Source: JBGVSA01 sp049840475 (GTDB lineage: Bacteria > Pseudomonadota > Gammaproteobacteria > Burkholderiales > Rhodocyclaceae). From it: 64,000 bases of DNA. Position 1 is the stretch's first letter. The number at the start of each line of letters is the position of its first letter. A program made the translations under genes and the position numbers. The stretch is from assembly GCA_049840475.1 (NCBI GenBank), contig JASGKX010000003.1, positions 558,001-622,000 on the forward strand, written 5' to 3'. The notes below the pieces were generated by a model. That model saw only the letters and a program-made list of their open reading frames with translations, searched no databases and was not told where the DNA came from. Below, piece after piece: positions 8,886 to 17,543 of this stretch.

Positions 8886-9321
8886 CTAGGCGGTCCGTAC
8901 CCTTGATCGATATGCCATGCCCGTACGCCACAGCAATAAGATGGCTGCACAAACGGCGACTGGCCACGCAAGGAGGACGTAGCCAAGGGCACCCCACCAG
9001 ATAAGTGCCATTTGCCACGTGGTGGAGGTCTTGGCTTGGAATCCGATCGCAATGTGCGCTCGAATATGAGCGAATTCCGGGACTGGTCGTGTTATTTCGG
9101 CCTTGAAAATGTACTTGCCGGGCTGAACCTGAATATTGCCGACTGTGCGATAGACGCGCGTACCAGACCAAGCGTTTGAATCTACGGACTCGACCTCTCC
9201 GGCAGATACGACCCCCCCTGTCTTGCTATTAGTCAGTGTCCAACGAACCGGGACCGGCACCCCTTTTGAGCATTCTTCATTGGGCAAGCAGACCGCCATG
9301 GCGCCGATTAGTCTTTGGAGC
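8886..9321 (-). pseudogene. Membrane-anchored hypothetical protein, 5' end cut off by the IS element
   Basis: The frame enters from the IS and codes a soluble domain (CLPNEECSKGVPVPVRWTLTNS onward, with beta-rich text such as VQPGKYIFKAEITRPVPEF). A C-terminal membrane span follows (about WWGALGYVLLAWPVAVCAAILLLW) and then a short basic tail. An ATG at 9356 lies inside the IS terminal repeat, so it is not the native start. The original 5' end may be the short leftward frame beginning MDLRRGAPVRIVHYDE at 10595, on the other side of the element, but that join is inference. Family not recognised. Confidence 0.55.
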
Positions 9322-9392
9322 TGCGACGTTCCCCCGAATTTGAGTAGCGCGAGCATTTAGAGTCCAATCCCCATTAACCAAGGAGATCGGAC

Positions 9393-9656
9393 GTGAAGAA
9401 GCGTTTTTCAGAAGAGCAGATCATCGGATTCTTGCGTGAGGCGGAGGCTGGCTTGCCGATCAAGGAACTGTGTCGCCGGCACGGCTTCTCGGAAGCGAGC
9501 TATTACCTGTGGCGCAGCAAGTTCGGTGGCATGAGCGTGTCGGACGCCAAGCGCCTCAAGGAACTCGAGAGCGAGAACGCACGGCTCAAGCGCATGCTGG
9601 CCGATGCGATGCTGGAGAACGAGATCACGCGCGAGGCACTGCAAAAAAAGTGGTAG
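9393..9656 (+). CDS. IS3-family transposase OrfA
   Basis: 87-residue DNA-binding subunit. N-terminal helix-turn-helix (SEEQIIGFLREAEAGLPIKE; CRRHGFSEASYYLWRSKFGG) and a C-terminal leucine-zipper-like helix (LKELESENARLKRMLADAML). It ends CAAAAAAAGTGGTAG. The run of A at 9645-9651 is a good -1 slippage site for making the OrfAB fusion transposase, because orfB is in the -1 frame. Confidence 0.9.
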   Translation: MKKRFSEEQIIGFLREAEAGLPIKELCRRHGFSEASYYLWRSKFGGMSVSDAKRLKELESENARLKRMLADAMLENEITREALQKKW

Positions 9657-10501
9657 CCGCACCGGCCCGACGAGAGTTGGTGCGGCATATGGTTGGGCGA
9701 GGCCTGAGCGAGCGTCATGCTTTACAGGTGGCGCGGATGAGCGCGAGTGCGCTGCGTTACGAGCCAAGACCGGATCGCAATGGCCCGTTGCGCGAGCAGA
9801 TTGTCGCCTTGGCGCACAGGCATCGGCGTTATGGCGCGGGCATGATCTATCTGAAGCTGCGTCAGGCCGGATGGCAGGTCAATCACAAGCGCGTGGAACG
9901 ACTGTATGGTCTGGCTGGTTTGCAGGTGCGTCGGCGCCAACGCAAGAAGGTACCCGTCGCGGAGCGCCAGCCCCTGCTGCGGCCGCAGGCGGCCAACGAG
10001 GTCTGGTCGATGGACTTTGTCTTCGATCGCACAGCCGAAGGACGGGTGATCAAGTGCCTGACCATCGTCGATGACGCCACGCACGAGGCCATTGCCATCA
10101 TTCCGGAGCGGGCCATTGGCGGCGATCCACTCACACGTATGCTCGACCGGCTGGCAACCCAACGAGGGTTGCCACGCGTGATTCGCACGGACAACGGCAA
10201 GGAGTTCTGTGGCCGTGCCATGCTCAGCTGGGCGCATCTGCGTGGAGTCACGCTACGGCAGATCGAGCCTGGCAAACCGAATCAGAACGCGTACATCGAA
10301 TCGTTCAACGGACGTCTGCGCGACGAGTGTTTGAATGAACACTGGTTCGTCAGCCTGGCCCAGGCTAGGGTCGTGATTGAAACGTGGCGACGCGAGTACA
10401 ACGAGCAGCGCCCCAAGCGAGGTCTCGGCGGACTCACGCCGTCGGCCTATGCACAGAAACTACGAGCAGGAATATCGTTAATATCCGGGGCTCGACTCTA
10501 A
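9653..10501 (+). CDS. IS3-family transposase OrfB (rve integrase core)
   Basis: DDE recombinase part of the transposase, about 280 residues, probably expressed as an OrfAB fusion by -1 frameshifting just upstream. The catalytic triad is visible: Asp in WSMDFVFD, Asp in IRTDNGKEF, and Glu in AYIESFNGRLRDE, 35 residues apart as expected. It also has the HTH_21 region RYGAGMIYLKLRQAGWQVNHKR. The frame ends inside the right terminal repeat (TAA 10499-10501). The element appears intact and may be mobile. Confidence 0.88.
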   Translation, partial: VAAPARRELVRHMVGRGLSERHALQVARMSASALRYEPRPDRNGPLREQIVALAHRHRRYGAGMIYLKLRQAGWQVNHKRVERLYGLAGLQVRRRQRKKVPVAERQPLLRPQAANEVWSMDFVFDRTAEGRVIKCLTIVDDATHEAIAIIPERAIGGDPLTRMLDRLATQRGLPRVIRTDNGKEFCGRAMLSWAHLRGVTLRQIEPGKPNQNAYIESFNGRLRDECLNEHWFVSLAQARVVIETWRREYNEQRPKRGLGGLTPSAYAQKLRAGISLISGARL

Positions 10502-10607
10502 AGCTCGCTGCTACTCAGGTTGGGGGAACGTCGAAACGGGCCGCGTGGCTCGTCGTAGTGAACAATGCGGACAGGCGCGCCGCGCCTTAAGTCCATGAAT
10601 CGCCCGC

Positions 10608-10661
10608 AGCATACAAGAAACAGATCTATCCTCGCGTGCCAATGATGCGGACTGTTGGGCA
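10608..10661. repeat. 54-bp dispersed repeat, copy C
   Basis: Third copy (see 6311-6364), ungapped. It lacks the GTCCG half of the hairpin but keeps AGCATACAAG and GCGGACTGTTGGGC. It lies 13 bp upstream of the leftward ATG at 10595 that may be the displaced start of the IS-interrupted gene. The placement upstream of leftward genes is therefore the same as for copies A and B. Confidence 0.5.
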
Positions 10662-10773
10662 ATCCGAGCGCTATGCCATTGAAATCGCCCGGTGGACTGC
10701 TTTTTCGGGGCAGGGTTAGGCGACCTGCCTCGAGTTTTCGGGCCAGTTGGGCCTTCAAGAAGAGGAGAGGGTC

Positions 10774-10938
10774 ATGAAGCAGAGCAGGTTCAGCGAAGCG
10801 CAGATGGTGAGCATGCTGCGCGAGGCAGACAGAACCTCGGTGGCGGCAGTCGCCAAGGTCAACGGAATAAGCGAATAGACGCTGTACAACTGGCGCAAGC
10901 AGTTTGGCGCAATGAACGTCGATGAAGTGCGACGTCTG
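10774..10938 (+). pseudogene. IS3-family orfA remnant
   Basis: Starts at an ATG with a strong ribosome site (AGAAGAGGAGAGG). It reads MKQSRFSEAQMVSMLREADR then VAKVNGISE, a TAG stop at 10876-10878, then TLYNWRKQFGAMNVDEVRRLK. This is the N-terminal helix-turn-helix of an IS3-type OrfA with a nonsense mutation. The similarity stops abruptly at LRRLK, where the frame runs on into HipA-like sequence. It is a different IS subgroup from the element just upstream. Confidence 0.8.
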
Positions 10939-11481
10939 AAGTTCGATTTCGGCGGACAGCGGTTCCTCGAAGTGCCGCGATTTGACCGCATCGGTCAGCT
11001 AGGCCGGCTTGCCGTGTTCTCCCTGCGGGCGCTCGACGCAGAATTCATCGGCGACGTATCGGCCCCCTGGCCATCGCTGGTGAGCCGACTGGCGGTTCAC
11101 GGCCATGTCCATGCCGACGCCGTTGCCGGCGCCGCGCGGCTTTGGGCGTTCGGAACGCTGATCGGCAATACCGACATGCATGCAGGCAATGTGTCGTTCA
11201 TCGGCGCTCACGGCCGCCCCTACCAGCTCGCACCCGCTTACGACGTCCTCCCCATGGCGTTTGCGCCCCGCAGCGGCGGCGCAGTCAATAACACGCTTCC
11301 TCCCGCTTCACTGACGGCTACGGTCAATGGCGACACCTGGCGCGAAGCGCTGCGCCTGGCCGAAACATTCTTCGCCACGGTTCATGAGTGCAACGGCTTT
11401 TCCGCCGGATTCACCCCCTGCATTGAAGCCCTGCGTCGCCATATCGACGAGGCAGCGTCCCGTATCGCGCGGTTGGACTAA
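10939..11481 (+). pseudogene. HipA-family toxin kinase, C-terminal half only
   Basis: About 180 residues resembling the C-terminal lobe of HipA Ser/Thr kinases of type II toxin-antitoxin systems. Visible are FLEVPRFDRIG, the catalytic-loop type motif LIGNTDMHAGNVSFI (Asp and Asn), and YQLAPAYDVLPM with the metal-binding Asp. Full HipA proteins are about 400-440 residues; the N-terminal lobe and the HipB antitoxin are missing. The frame is open to an ATG at 10912 inside an IS3 orfA remnant, giving a possible 189-residue chimera. It is probably inactive debris left by IS insertion and deletion. Confidence 0.75.
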
Positions 11482-11801
11482 CGCCCACCAAGCCTCTTCA
11501 AAGTGCGCCAAGCCGTCTGCGCCGCCTTCGACGGCTCGCCGCTGGCGACTGACCAAACGTAATAAACAGTCGCGATTTGCCGTTTGATTTCGCCGTCCGG
11601 TCGCCGCATGCCGACAACGCGCGCCGTCACCTCCCATCCAATCGACCAATGCGCCTGGCCGTCACAGCAATCAACCATCGCCCGCGTCCAGCGCCGCGTG
11701 CGTCGGGGTTGTAACCCTCTGCGTACGGCACCGCCCCAATTCACTGTGCCCAGCAACGCCTGTCCCGCGTGGGTGGCTTGCCCCGTACAACGCCCTGTCA
11801 A
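11478..11801 (-). CDS. Possible small hypothetical protein
   Basis: 107-codon frame. The C-terminal two thirds read plausibly (VDCCDGQAHWSIGWEVTARV, then IKRQIATVYYVWSVASGEPSKAAQTAW) with codon use like real genes here. The first 35 codons are Arg/Gly rich and look non-coding, so the true start is probably further in. It overlaps the HipA remnant stop by 4 bp on the opposite strand. Family not recognised; it may be a remnant. Confidence 0.25.
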   Translation of the reverse strand: MTGRCTGQATHAGQALLGTVNWGGAVRRGLQPRRTRRWTRAMVDCCDGQAHWSIGWEVTARVVGMRRPDGEIKRQIATVYYVWSVASGEPSKAAQTAWRTLKRLGGR

Positions 11802-12562
11802 AAGTCAGCCCTTCCCAAACAGACTGCCGCACGCACGCAAGTGGCGGATGCCACCGCGCGCTGGCGTCCATGCCCATGCGCCGGGGCAACGGGGCGGTAA
11901 CGGTTGCAGTGGCCAGGCCGACGCTGACGCAGCGCTAGGTTCCTTCAGTTGTTTCTGCCCCCTCTGACGGACTTTGTCGTCGGACTGCAGGGTGCGGCCC
12001 GGTCGTGGCGGAAGGCATCGGCCAGCGGGCTGTCAATCAGCGCGCCCTTATGAACTGAACGCAGCCGCGCGGTCGGTTTTTTGCGGATCTGCCAAGGGCG
12101 CCAAATTCGCGTGCAAAACGGCAAACCACGCGCACGCAATGTGCGGGGTGGTGATCGGGGTGTGGGTGTGCCACAGGGCGGGGGTTTTGGGCGACGGCAT
12201 GTTGACCGGCAAAGAAGTTCTCTCATGACGCACGACGGTGTTTTCTGTCGCGCAAAAGGGAATTTGCCGAGGCCGCAATTTAACAGTTCCCAACAATTCC
12301 ACTCGCATAAACGCATAACCATTCTTTACACACCAGACCGCCGCGACTGATCCAGATCAGTTTGCGCAACGCATTGCGACTAAGCCCACGGGGGAACGGA
12401 GTCGACCTCAGATAGGAACATCCAAATCCGATTCCTTCAGAAAACCCCCATCCCTAGCATCCCGCTGGCAATGAGAGCTGGCATACAAGTTCCACAGGGA
12501 ACGCTGCCGGCCAATCAATCCAGATCGGAAGCAAGAATCCAAACTAGGAAGATGGTGGAAGC
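11802..12562. other. Long leader region upstream of the adhesin
   Basis: About 760 bp with no convincing gene on either strand; short frames lack ribosome sites and have odd composition. It should contain the adhesin promoter. A possible FNR-type site lies at 12347-12360 (separate entry). A CCCTTCCC octamer at 11809-11816 is the only KOPS copy I found that points away from dif on this side. Confidence 0.5.
12347..12360. promoter_or_regulatory. FNR/CRP-like dyad upstream of the adhesin
   Basis: CTGATCCAGATCAG: half-sites TGAT and ATCA spaced as in the FNR consensus TTGAT-N4-ATCAA, with one mismatch per half. It lies 203 bp upstream of the adhesin ATG. Oxygen control of the adhesin is speculative. 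Confidence 0.3.
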
Positions 12563-15500
12563 ATGAATAAGGCATATCGCGTCGTATGGAACGCGTGTAC
12601 GCAAACCTGGACGGCCGTGGCAGAAATTGCCAGCGGCCACGGGAAGAGCGGGCGGAGCAGCAAGAGCAGCAAGCTTGTCGTCACAACGCTGAGCTTGATG
12701 GCAGCGTTGGGTGGTGCCGAGGTCGAAGCTGCGTTCTCCGGCGGCTCTAATGCCACGGCGAGCGGCTCTGGCTCGGTCGCGGTAGGCGATGCGTCGGTTT
12801 CAACCGGGCAGAACTCGACGGCCATCGGTTATCTGGCCACCACAACGGCCATGAGCGCTGTCGCCATAGGTACGAGCGCAAAAGCACTGGCGGCCAGCGC
12901 ATACGCGTTAGGCGTTAGCGCAACCGCAGACAAAGACAATGCCATTGCCATGGGTACCGTCGCAAAATCGACAGCGACAAATGCCATCTCAGTCGGCCAG
13001 AGTTCATCGGCCAGCGGAACCAATGCGGTGGCTCTTGGCCCGAGCGCTGGTGGAGCGGCCAATGCATCTCTGGCGATTGGGTACAACGCGCAAGTTAACT
13101 CCACTGCGGCCTATGGTGTAGCTATGGGGCACGGCGCAAGCGTTGGTGCCACCGACGCCGTCGCCATCGGCGTCAACAGCAAGAACGCCGGCACTGGTTC
13201 GGTCAACCTCGGCAGATACACCAGCGTGGCGTCAGGCGCCAACTACGGTGTAGCGATTGGTAACTACGCCAGCATCACAGGCCTGAATGCCATTGCAGTT
13301 GGTTCGGGCACCAGCGCCACTGGGGCAGAATCAACAGTGGTCGGTCCCAACGCGAAGGCAACTGGTAGCAACGCGACCGCCATCGGTTCGCAGACCAAGG
13401 CCAGCGCCGACTATACGCTGGCTCAAGGTGCAAACAGTGAAGCCAGCGATGAGGGCGCCGTAGCGGTCGGCTACACCGCCAAGGCGACGAGCCGTGGCGC
13501 TGTGGCGCTAGGCCGTGGGGCGGTGGCCGATACGGGCAGCTATGCCATGGCGCTGAGCGCTTTTGCGACGGCTTCGGGGTTGGATGCCACGGCCGTAGGT
13601 CGGAACTCTTCGGTCACGGCAAATTACTCCACGGCCATCGGCTCGTTTGCGACGGTCGAGAGTACGAACGCGGTGGCGGTGGGGAGAACGGCCAAGGTTG
13701 GCCCATCGGCCACTGGCGCCTCGGCAATCGGTTTCAATGCAAATGCGCTGGCGGACTATTCCAACGCGCTGGGCGACGCGACGACTGCCAGCGGCTTGCA
13801 CAGCACCGCAGTGGGCCATGCAAGCTGGGCGACAGGTGAGCGCTCGGTGGCGCTCGGTGAGGTTGCAAGGGCCAGTTCCAAGTTTGGTCTGGCAGTTGGT
13901 ACCGGTGCGTCCGCCAGTGGCGAGGCTGCCACGGCGGTGGGGCGGGCGGTATCGGCGTCTGCGGAAAGCGCCGTCGCGTTGGGCGCTTACGCCAATGCAT
14001 CTGGCATCCATTCCATTGCACAGGGGCATTTGGCTTCAGCCGCCGGCGGCTCGTCCATCGCCCTTGGCGATCAGGCTAACGCAAGCTTTTCCGGCGCCAT
14101 CGCGCAGGGCTTTTCCGCCAACGCGTCGGGAGCCAACGCCGTGGCGATTGCCTCCAGCGCGAATAGTGCTGGAAACGCGGGCGTAGCAATCGGTTATGAC
14201 GCCCACGTGTCTTCCACGGCGAACTATGCCGTTGCTGTTGGTCACGGCGCACACGTGAGTGCGACTAATGCCATTGGCGTCGGTAACGGCGTGCGCAATG
14301 CGGGTGCCGCCAGCGTTGCAATCGGTAAAGGCGCATCCGTCAATACCGGGGCGGATTCTGGTGTGGCGATTGGTGAAGCCGCTGCCATCACGGGCGCCAA
14401 ATCCGTTGCCCTGGGCAATCTGGCGAACGCCACAACGAGCAATTCTGTTGCCCTGGGTTCGGATAGCGTCGCCAACAAGACGACGCTTGGCTCCAACGGC
14501 TATGGCTACAAGGGCACCGTGCCGACCGGCGCGCCCACGGCGTATGCCGAATTGTCGGTGGGGGCTGCCGGCAAGGAACGTCGCCTGACCAACCTCGCAG
14601 CCGGCAAGGACGACACCGATGCGGTGAACGTCAGCCAGCTCAAGCTGACCGACACGGCTGTCAGCAGCGTCGACACCCGCGTGTCGAGCCTGGAAGGCGG
14701 CTGGAACGTGCAGGCCAACGGCGGCACGAAGGACGCGATCAAGTCCGGCGACACGCTCAACGTCGCCAACGGCACCAACACCAACGTTGCCTACAACGCC
14801 ACCACCAACGAACTGAAGGTCAACGTTGTCGACGCGCCGGTTTTTGCCGGCCAGGTCAAGGCCAACGGCTTTGACGCCAACAACAACAAGATCACCAACG
14901 TCGCCGCCGGCACGGCCGCGACCGATGCGGTCGAACTACGGCCAACTGACGTCGGTTCGACAGCAAGGTCAGCATTCTCGACGGCAAGGTCGGCAGCCTG
15001 GATACGAAGGTCGGCAGCTTTGATAGCCGTATTTCGTCGACCGAATCGCTGGTGGGTTCGCTCGATTCCAAGGTGGGTTCGCTTGACACCAAGGTGTCGG
15101 GCTTCGACGGCCGTATTTCGGGCGTGGAAGCCGGCGTGAATACGCTGAACACCGCCGTGAGCGCACTGGGGACCACGGTGGGCGCCATCGATACGCGTGT
15201 GTTGACGGTGGAAACCGATGTCGCCACGCTCAAGGGCGGCTGGAACGTGAAGGGCGGCACCAGCAGCGCAGACGCCATCAAGGCGGGCGAGACGCTCAGC
15301 TTTGTCAACGGCACCAACACGACCGTCGACTACGACGCCAGCAAGAACGAAATGAAGATCAGCGTGGCCGACGCCCCGGTCTTCGCAGGTCAGGTCAAGG
15401 CCAACGGCTTTGACGCGAACAACAACAAGATCACCAACGTCACCGCCGGCACAGCCGACACGGACGCGGTCAACTACGGCCAACTGACTTCGGTTGAAAG

Positions 15501-16695
15501 CAAGGTCAACTCGCTGGATACGAAGGTCGGTTCGCTGGACACCAAGGTTGGTTCCATCGACACCAAGGTGGGTTCGCTGGACACCAAGGTCGGTTCCATC
15601 GATACCAAGGTTGGTTCGCTTGATACGCGTGTGTCTGGCGTCGAAACCGGCGTGAGCACGTTGAACACCGCCGTGGGTTCGTTGGACAGCCGCGTGTCGG
15701 GTGTTGAAACGGGCGTCAGCACGTTGAACACCAACGTCGCTTCGCTCGACACCAAGGTTGGTTCCATCGATACCAAGGTGGGCTCGCTGGACACCAAGGT
15801 CGGTTCCATCGACACCAAGGTGGGTTCGCTTGATACGCGTGTGTCTGGCGTCGAAACCGGTGTGAGCACGTTGAATACCGCTGTCGGTTCGCTGACCACG
15901 CAAGTCGGTTCGCTCGACACCAAGGTCGGTTCGATCGATACGCGTGTGTCCGGTGTGGAAACCAGCGTCGGTACGTTGAACACCAACGTCGCCAACCTGG
16001 GCACCGCCGTGAGCAGCATGGACGGTCGCGTAACCACGCTGGAAGGCGGCTGGAAGGTGCAGGCCAACAGCGGCGCGGCAGACGCGATCAAGGCTGGCGA
16101 CACACTCAAGTTTGTTGATGGCAAGAACGCGTCTGTTCAGTACAACGCCAGCACCAACGAGATGACAGTCGGCGTCGTCGACGCCCCGGTCTTCGCAGGT
16201 CAGGTCAAGGCCAACGGCTTTGACGCGAACAACAACAAGATCATCAACGTCACCGCCGGCACGGCCGACACGGACGCGGTCAACTACGGCCAACTGACTT
16301 CGGTTGAGAGCAAGGTCACCTCGCTGGATACGAAGGTGGGTTCGCTGGATACCAAGGTCGGTTCCATCGATACGAAGGTTGGTTCGCTTGATACGCGTGT
16401 GTCTGGCGTCGAAACTGGCGTGAGCACGCTGAACACCGCCGTGGGTTCGTTGGACAGCCGCGTGTCGGGTGTTGAAACGGGCGTCAGCACGTTGAACACC
16501 AACGTCGCTTCGCTCGACACCAAGGTTGGTTCCATCGACACCAAGGTGGGTTCGCTTGATACGCGTGTGTCTGGCGTCGAAACCGGTGTGAGCACGTTGA
16601 ATACCGCTGTCGGTTCGCTGACCACGCAAGTCGGTTCGCTCGACACCAAGGTCGGTTCGATCGATACGCGTGTGTCCGGTGTGGAAACCAGCGTC
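12563..16695 (+). pseudogene. YadA-type trimeric autotransporter adhesin, frameshifted and lacking its membrane anchor
   Basis: Surface adhesin gene. Residues 1-24 are an extended signal peptide (MNKAYRVVWNACTQTWTAVAE), followed by a hydrophobic signal core (LVVTTLSLMAALGGAEVEAA). A long YadA-like head of 14-residue repeats of the SxAxGxxAxAxG kind follows to about codon 660, then the neck motif LTNLAAGKDDTDAVNVSQLK. The stalk is built of SLDTKVGS and SGVETGVSTLNT repeats with three VFAGQVKANGFDANNN modules. Two one-base insertions disrupt it, at 14930-14936 (GTCGAAC) and 14955-14961 (GTTCGAC). Removing both restores DAVNYGQLTSVDSKVS and a continuous stalk. The gene ends where the IS21 element begins, so the C-terminal beta-barrel anchor is absent. 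As it stands no surface display is possible. Confidence 0.9.
14834..16311 (+). repeat. Three near-identical stalk modules in the adhesin gene
   Basis: Copies start near 14834, 15373 and 16183, each about 125 bp and coding PVFAGQVKANGFDANNNKI then a TDAVNYGQLTSV-like end. Between them are many 21-bp units coding VGSLDTK or VGSIDTK. Copies 2 and 3 keep GTCAAC (15469-15474 and 16279-16284) exactly where copy 1 has GTCGAAC. That is internal evidence that the extra base in copy 1 is an insertion. The region is prone to slippage, recombination and mis-assembly. Confidence 0.88.
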
Positions 16696-16754
16696 TGTTG
16701 ATTTGCACCGAAACCTGACCCCGGATTTGCATCCAAATCTGACCCACCCAAGGG

Positions 16755-17543
16755 TCAGTTGTTCAGGGTAGTAGAGGTTGGTTTCGAGGTGCGCTTCTCC
16801 TTCTTGGGTTGAACCGTACTGTTCCTGAATCGATAGCTGTCGTTGCCCGTCTCGACGATGTGGCAGTGATGCGTGAGGCGATCGAGCAGCGCCGTAGTCA
16901 TCTTCGGATCACCAAAGACAGAGGACCACTCGCTGAAGCTCAGGTTGGTGGTGATGACGAGGCTGGTGCGCTCGTAGAGCTTGCTGATGAGGTGGAACAG
17001 CAAGGCACCACCGGCCTGACTGAAGGGTAGATAGCCCAGCTCATCAAGAATTACCAGATCTGCATACATCAGGCGGTTTGCCGTGTGCCCGGGTCTGCCT
17101 GCGGCTTTCTCCTGCTCGAGCATGTTGACCAGCTCCACCGTCGTAAAGAAGCGCACACGTCGGTGGTGGTGCTCGATGGCTTGCACGCCGATGGCTGTGC
17201 CCAGGTGCGTCTTGCCTGTGCCTGGCCCCCCGACGAGCACGATGTTGTGTGCGGACTCCAGAAAGTCGCACCGGTGCAACTGGCGCACGAGGGCTTCATT
17301 GACTTCGCTGCAGCCAAAGTCGAAGCCCGTCAGATCGCGGTACGCAGGGAACCTGGCGACCTTCATCTGGTAGGCCAGCGACCGTACCTCGCGCTCGGTC
17401 AGTTCTGCCTTGAGCAGGCGCGACAGAACGCTCACCGCGCCTTGATAGGCCGGGGAGTCCTGCTCGGCCAGCTCCTCCAGGGCTTGGGCCATGCCGTGCA
17501 GTTTGAGCGACCTGAGCATCTGAATCATGGCCTCATGCTGCAT
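16755..17543 (-). CDS. istB: IS21-family helper ATPase IstB
   Basis: 262 residues from MQHEAMIQMLRSLKLHGMAQ. AAA+ ATPase with Walker A GGPGTGKTHL, Walker B LVILDELGY, and sensor region LVITTNLSFSEW. It recruits or activates the IstA transposase during integration. The start chosen is the ATG that slightly overlaps the end of istA (istA stop 17533); a longer frame with an upstream ATG at 17579 lies within istA and is unlikely. The length is normal and the gene appears intact. Confidence 0.93.
   Translation of the reverse strand: MQHEAMIQMLRSLKLHGMAQALEELAEQDSPAYQGAVSVLSRLLKAELTEREVRSLAYQMKVARFPAYRDLTGFDFGCSEVNEALVRQLHRCDFLESAHNIVLVGGPGTGKTHLGTAIGVQAIEHHHRRVRFFTTVELVNMLEQEKAAGRPGHTANRLMYADLVILDELGYLPFSQAGGALLFHLISKLYERTSLVITTNLSFSEWSSVFGDPKMTTALLDRLTHHCHIVETGNDSYRFRNSTVQPKKEKRTSKPTSTTLNN

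Larger units (their letters stand above)
9322..10535 (+). mobile_element. IS3-family insertion sequence, IS407 type
   Basis: About 1.2 kb element with orfA and orfB. Long imperfect terminal inverted repeats can be read: left GACGTTCCCCC (9325-9335), GAGTAGC, then TTTAGAGTC (9356-9364). On the right the complements are GACTCTAAA (10494-10502), GCTACTC and GGGGGAACGTC (10522-10532). That is roughly 50 bp of pairing with small gaps, the usual repeat length for IS407 relatives. I could not find a matching target duplication outside the repeats, so the exact ends are uncertain by a few bases. Confidence 0.75.

Noticed and set aside
9643..9656. IS orfA/orfB frame change as another GTCGAAC-type frameshift
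   Set aside because: This is the normal programmed -1 slip of IS3 elements on an A-run, with a different sequence and direction.
11809..11816. CCCTTCCC, a KOPS pointing away from dif
   Set aside because: A single exception within accessory DNA that carries IS debris. It does not outweigh the nine correctly oriented copies, but it is noted as a counter-example.
14791..16629. 612-codon open frame on the minus strand
   Set aside because: It is an antisense shadow of the repetitive adhesin stalk, His/Arg rich with repeats that mirror the coding repeat. The same applies to long antisense frames at 31450-33198, 38995-40449 and 45939-47402.
15490..16690. Array of short regular repeats resembling a CRISPR or VNTR
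   Set aside because: The unit is 21 bp with no spacers and codes the heptad-like VGSLDTK / VGSIDTK stalk of the adhesin in frame.
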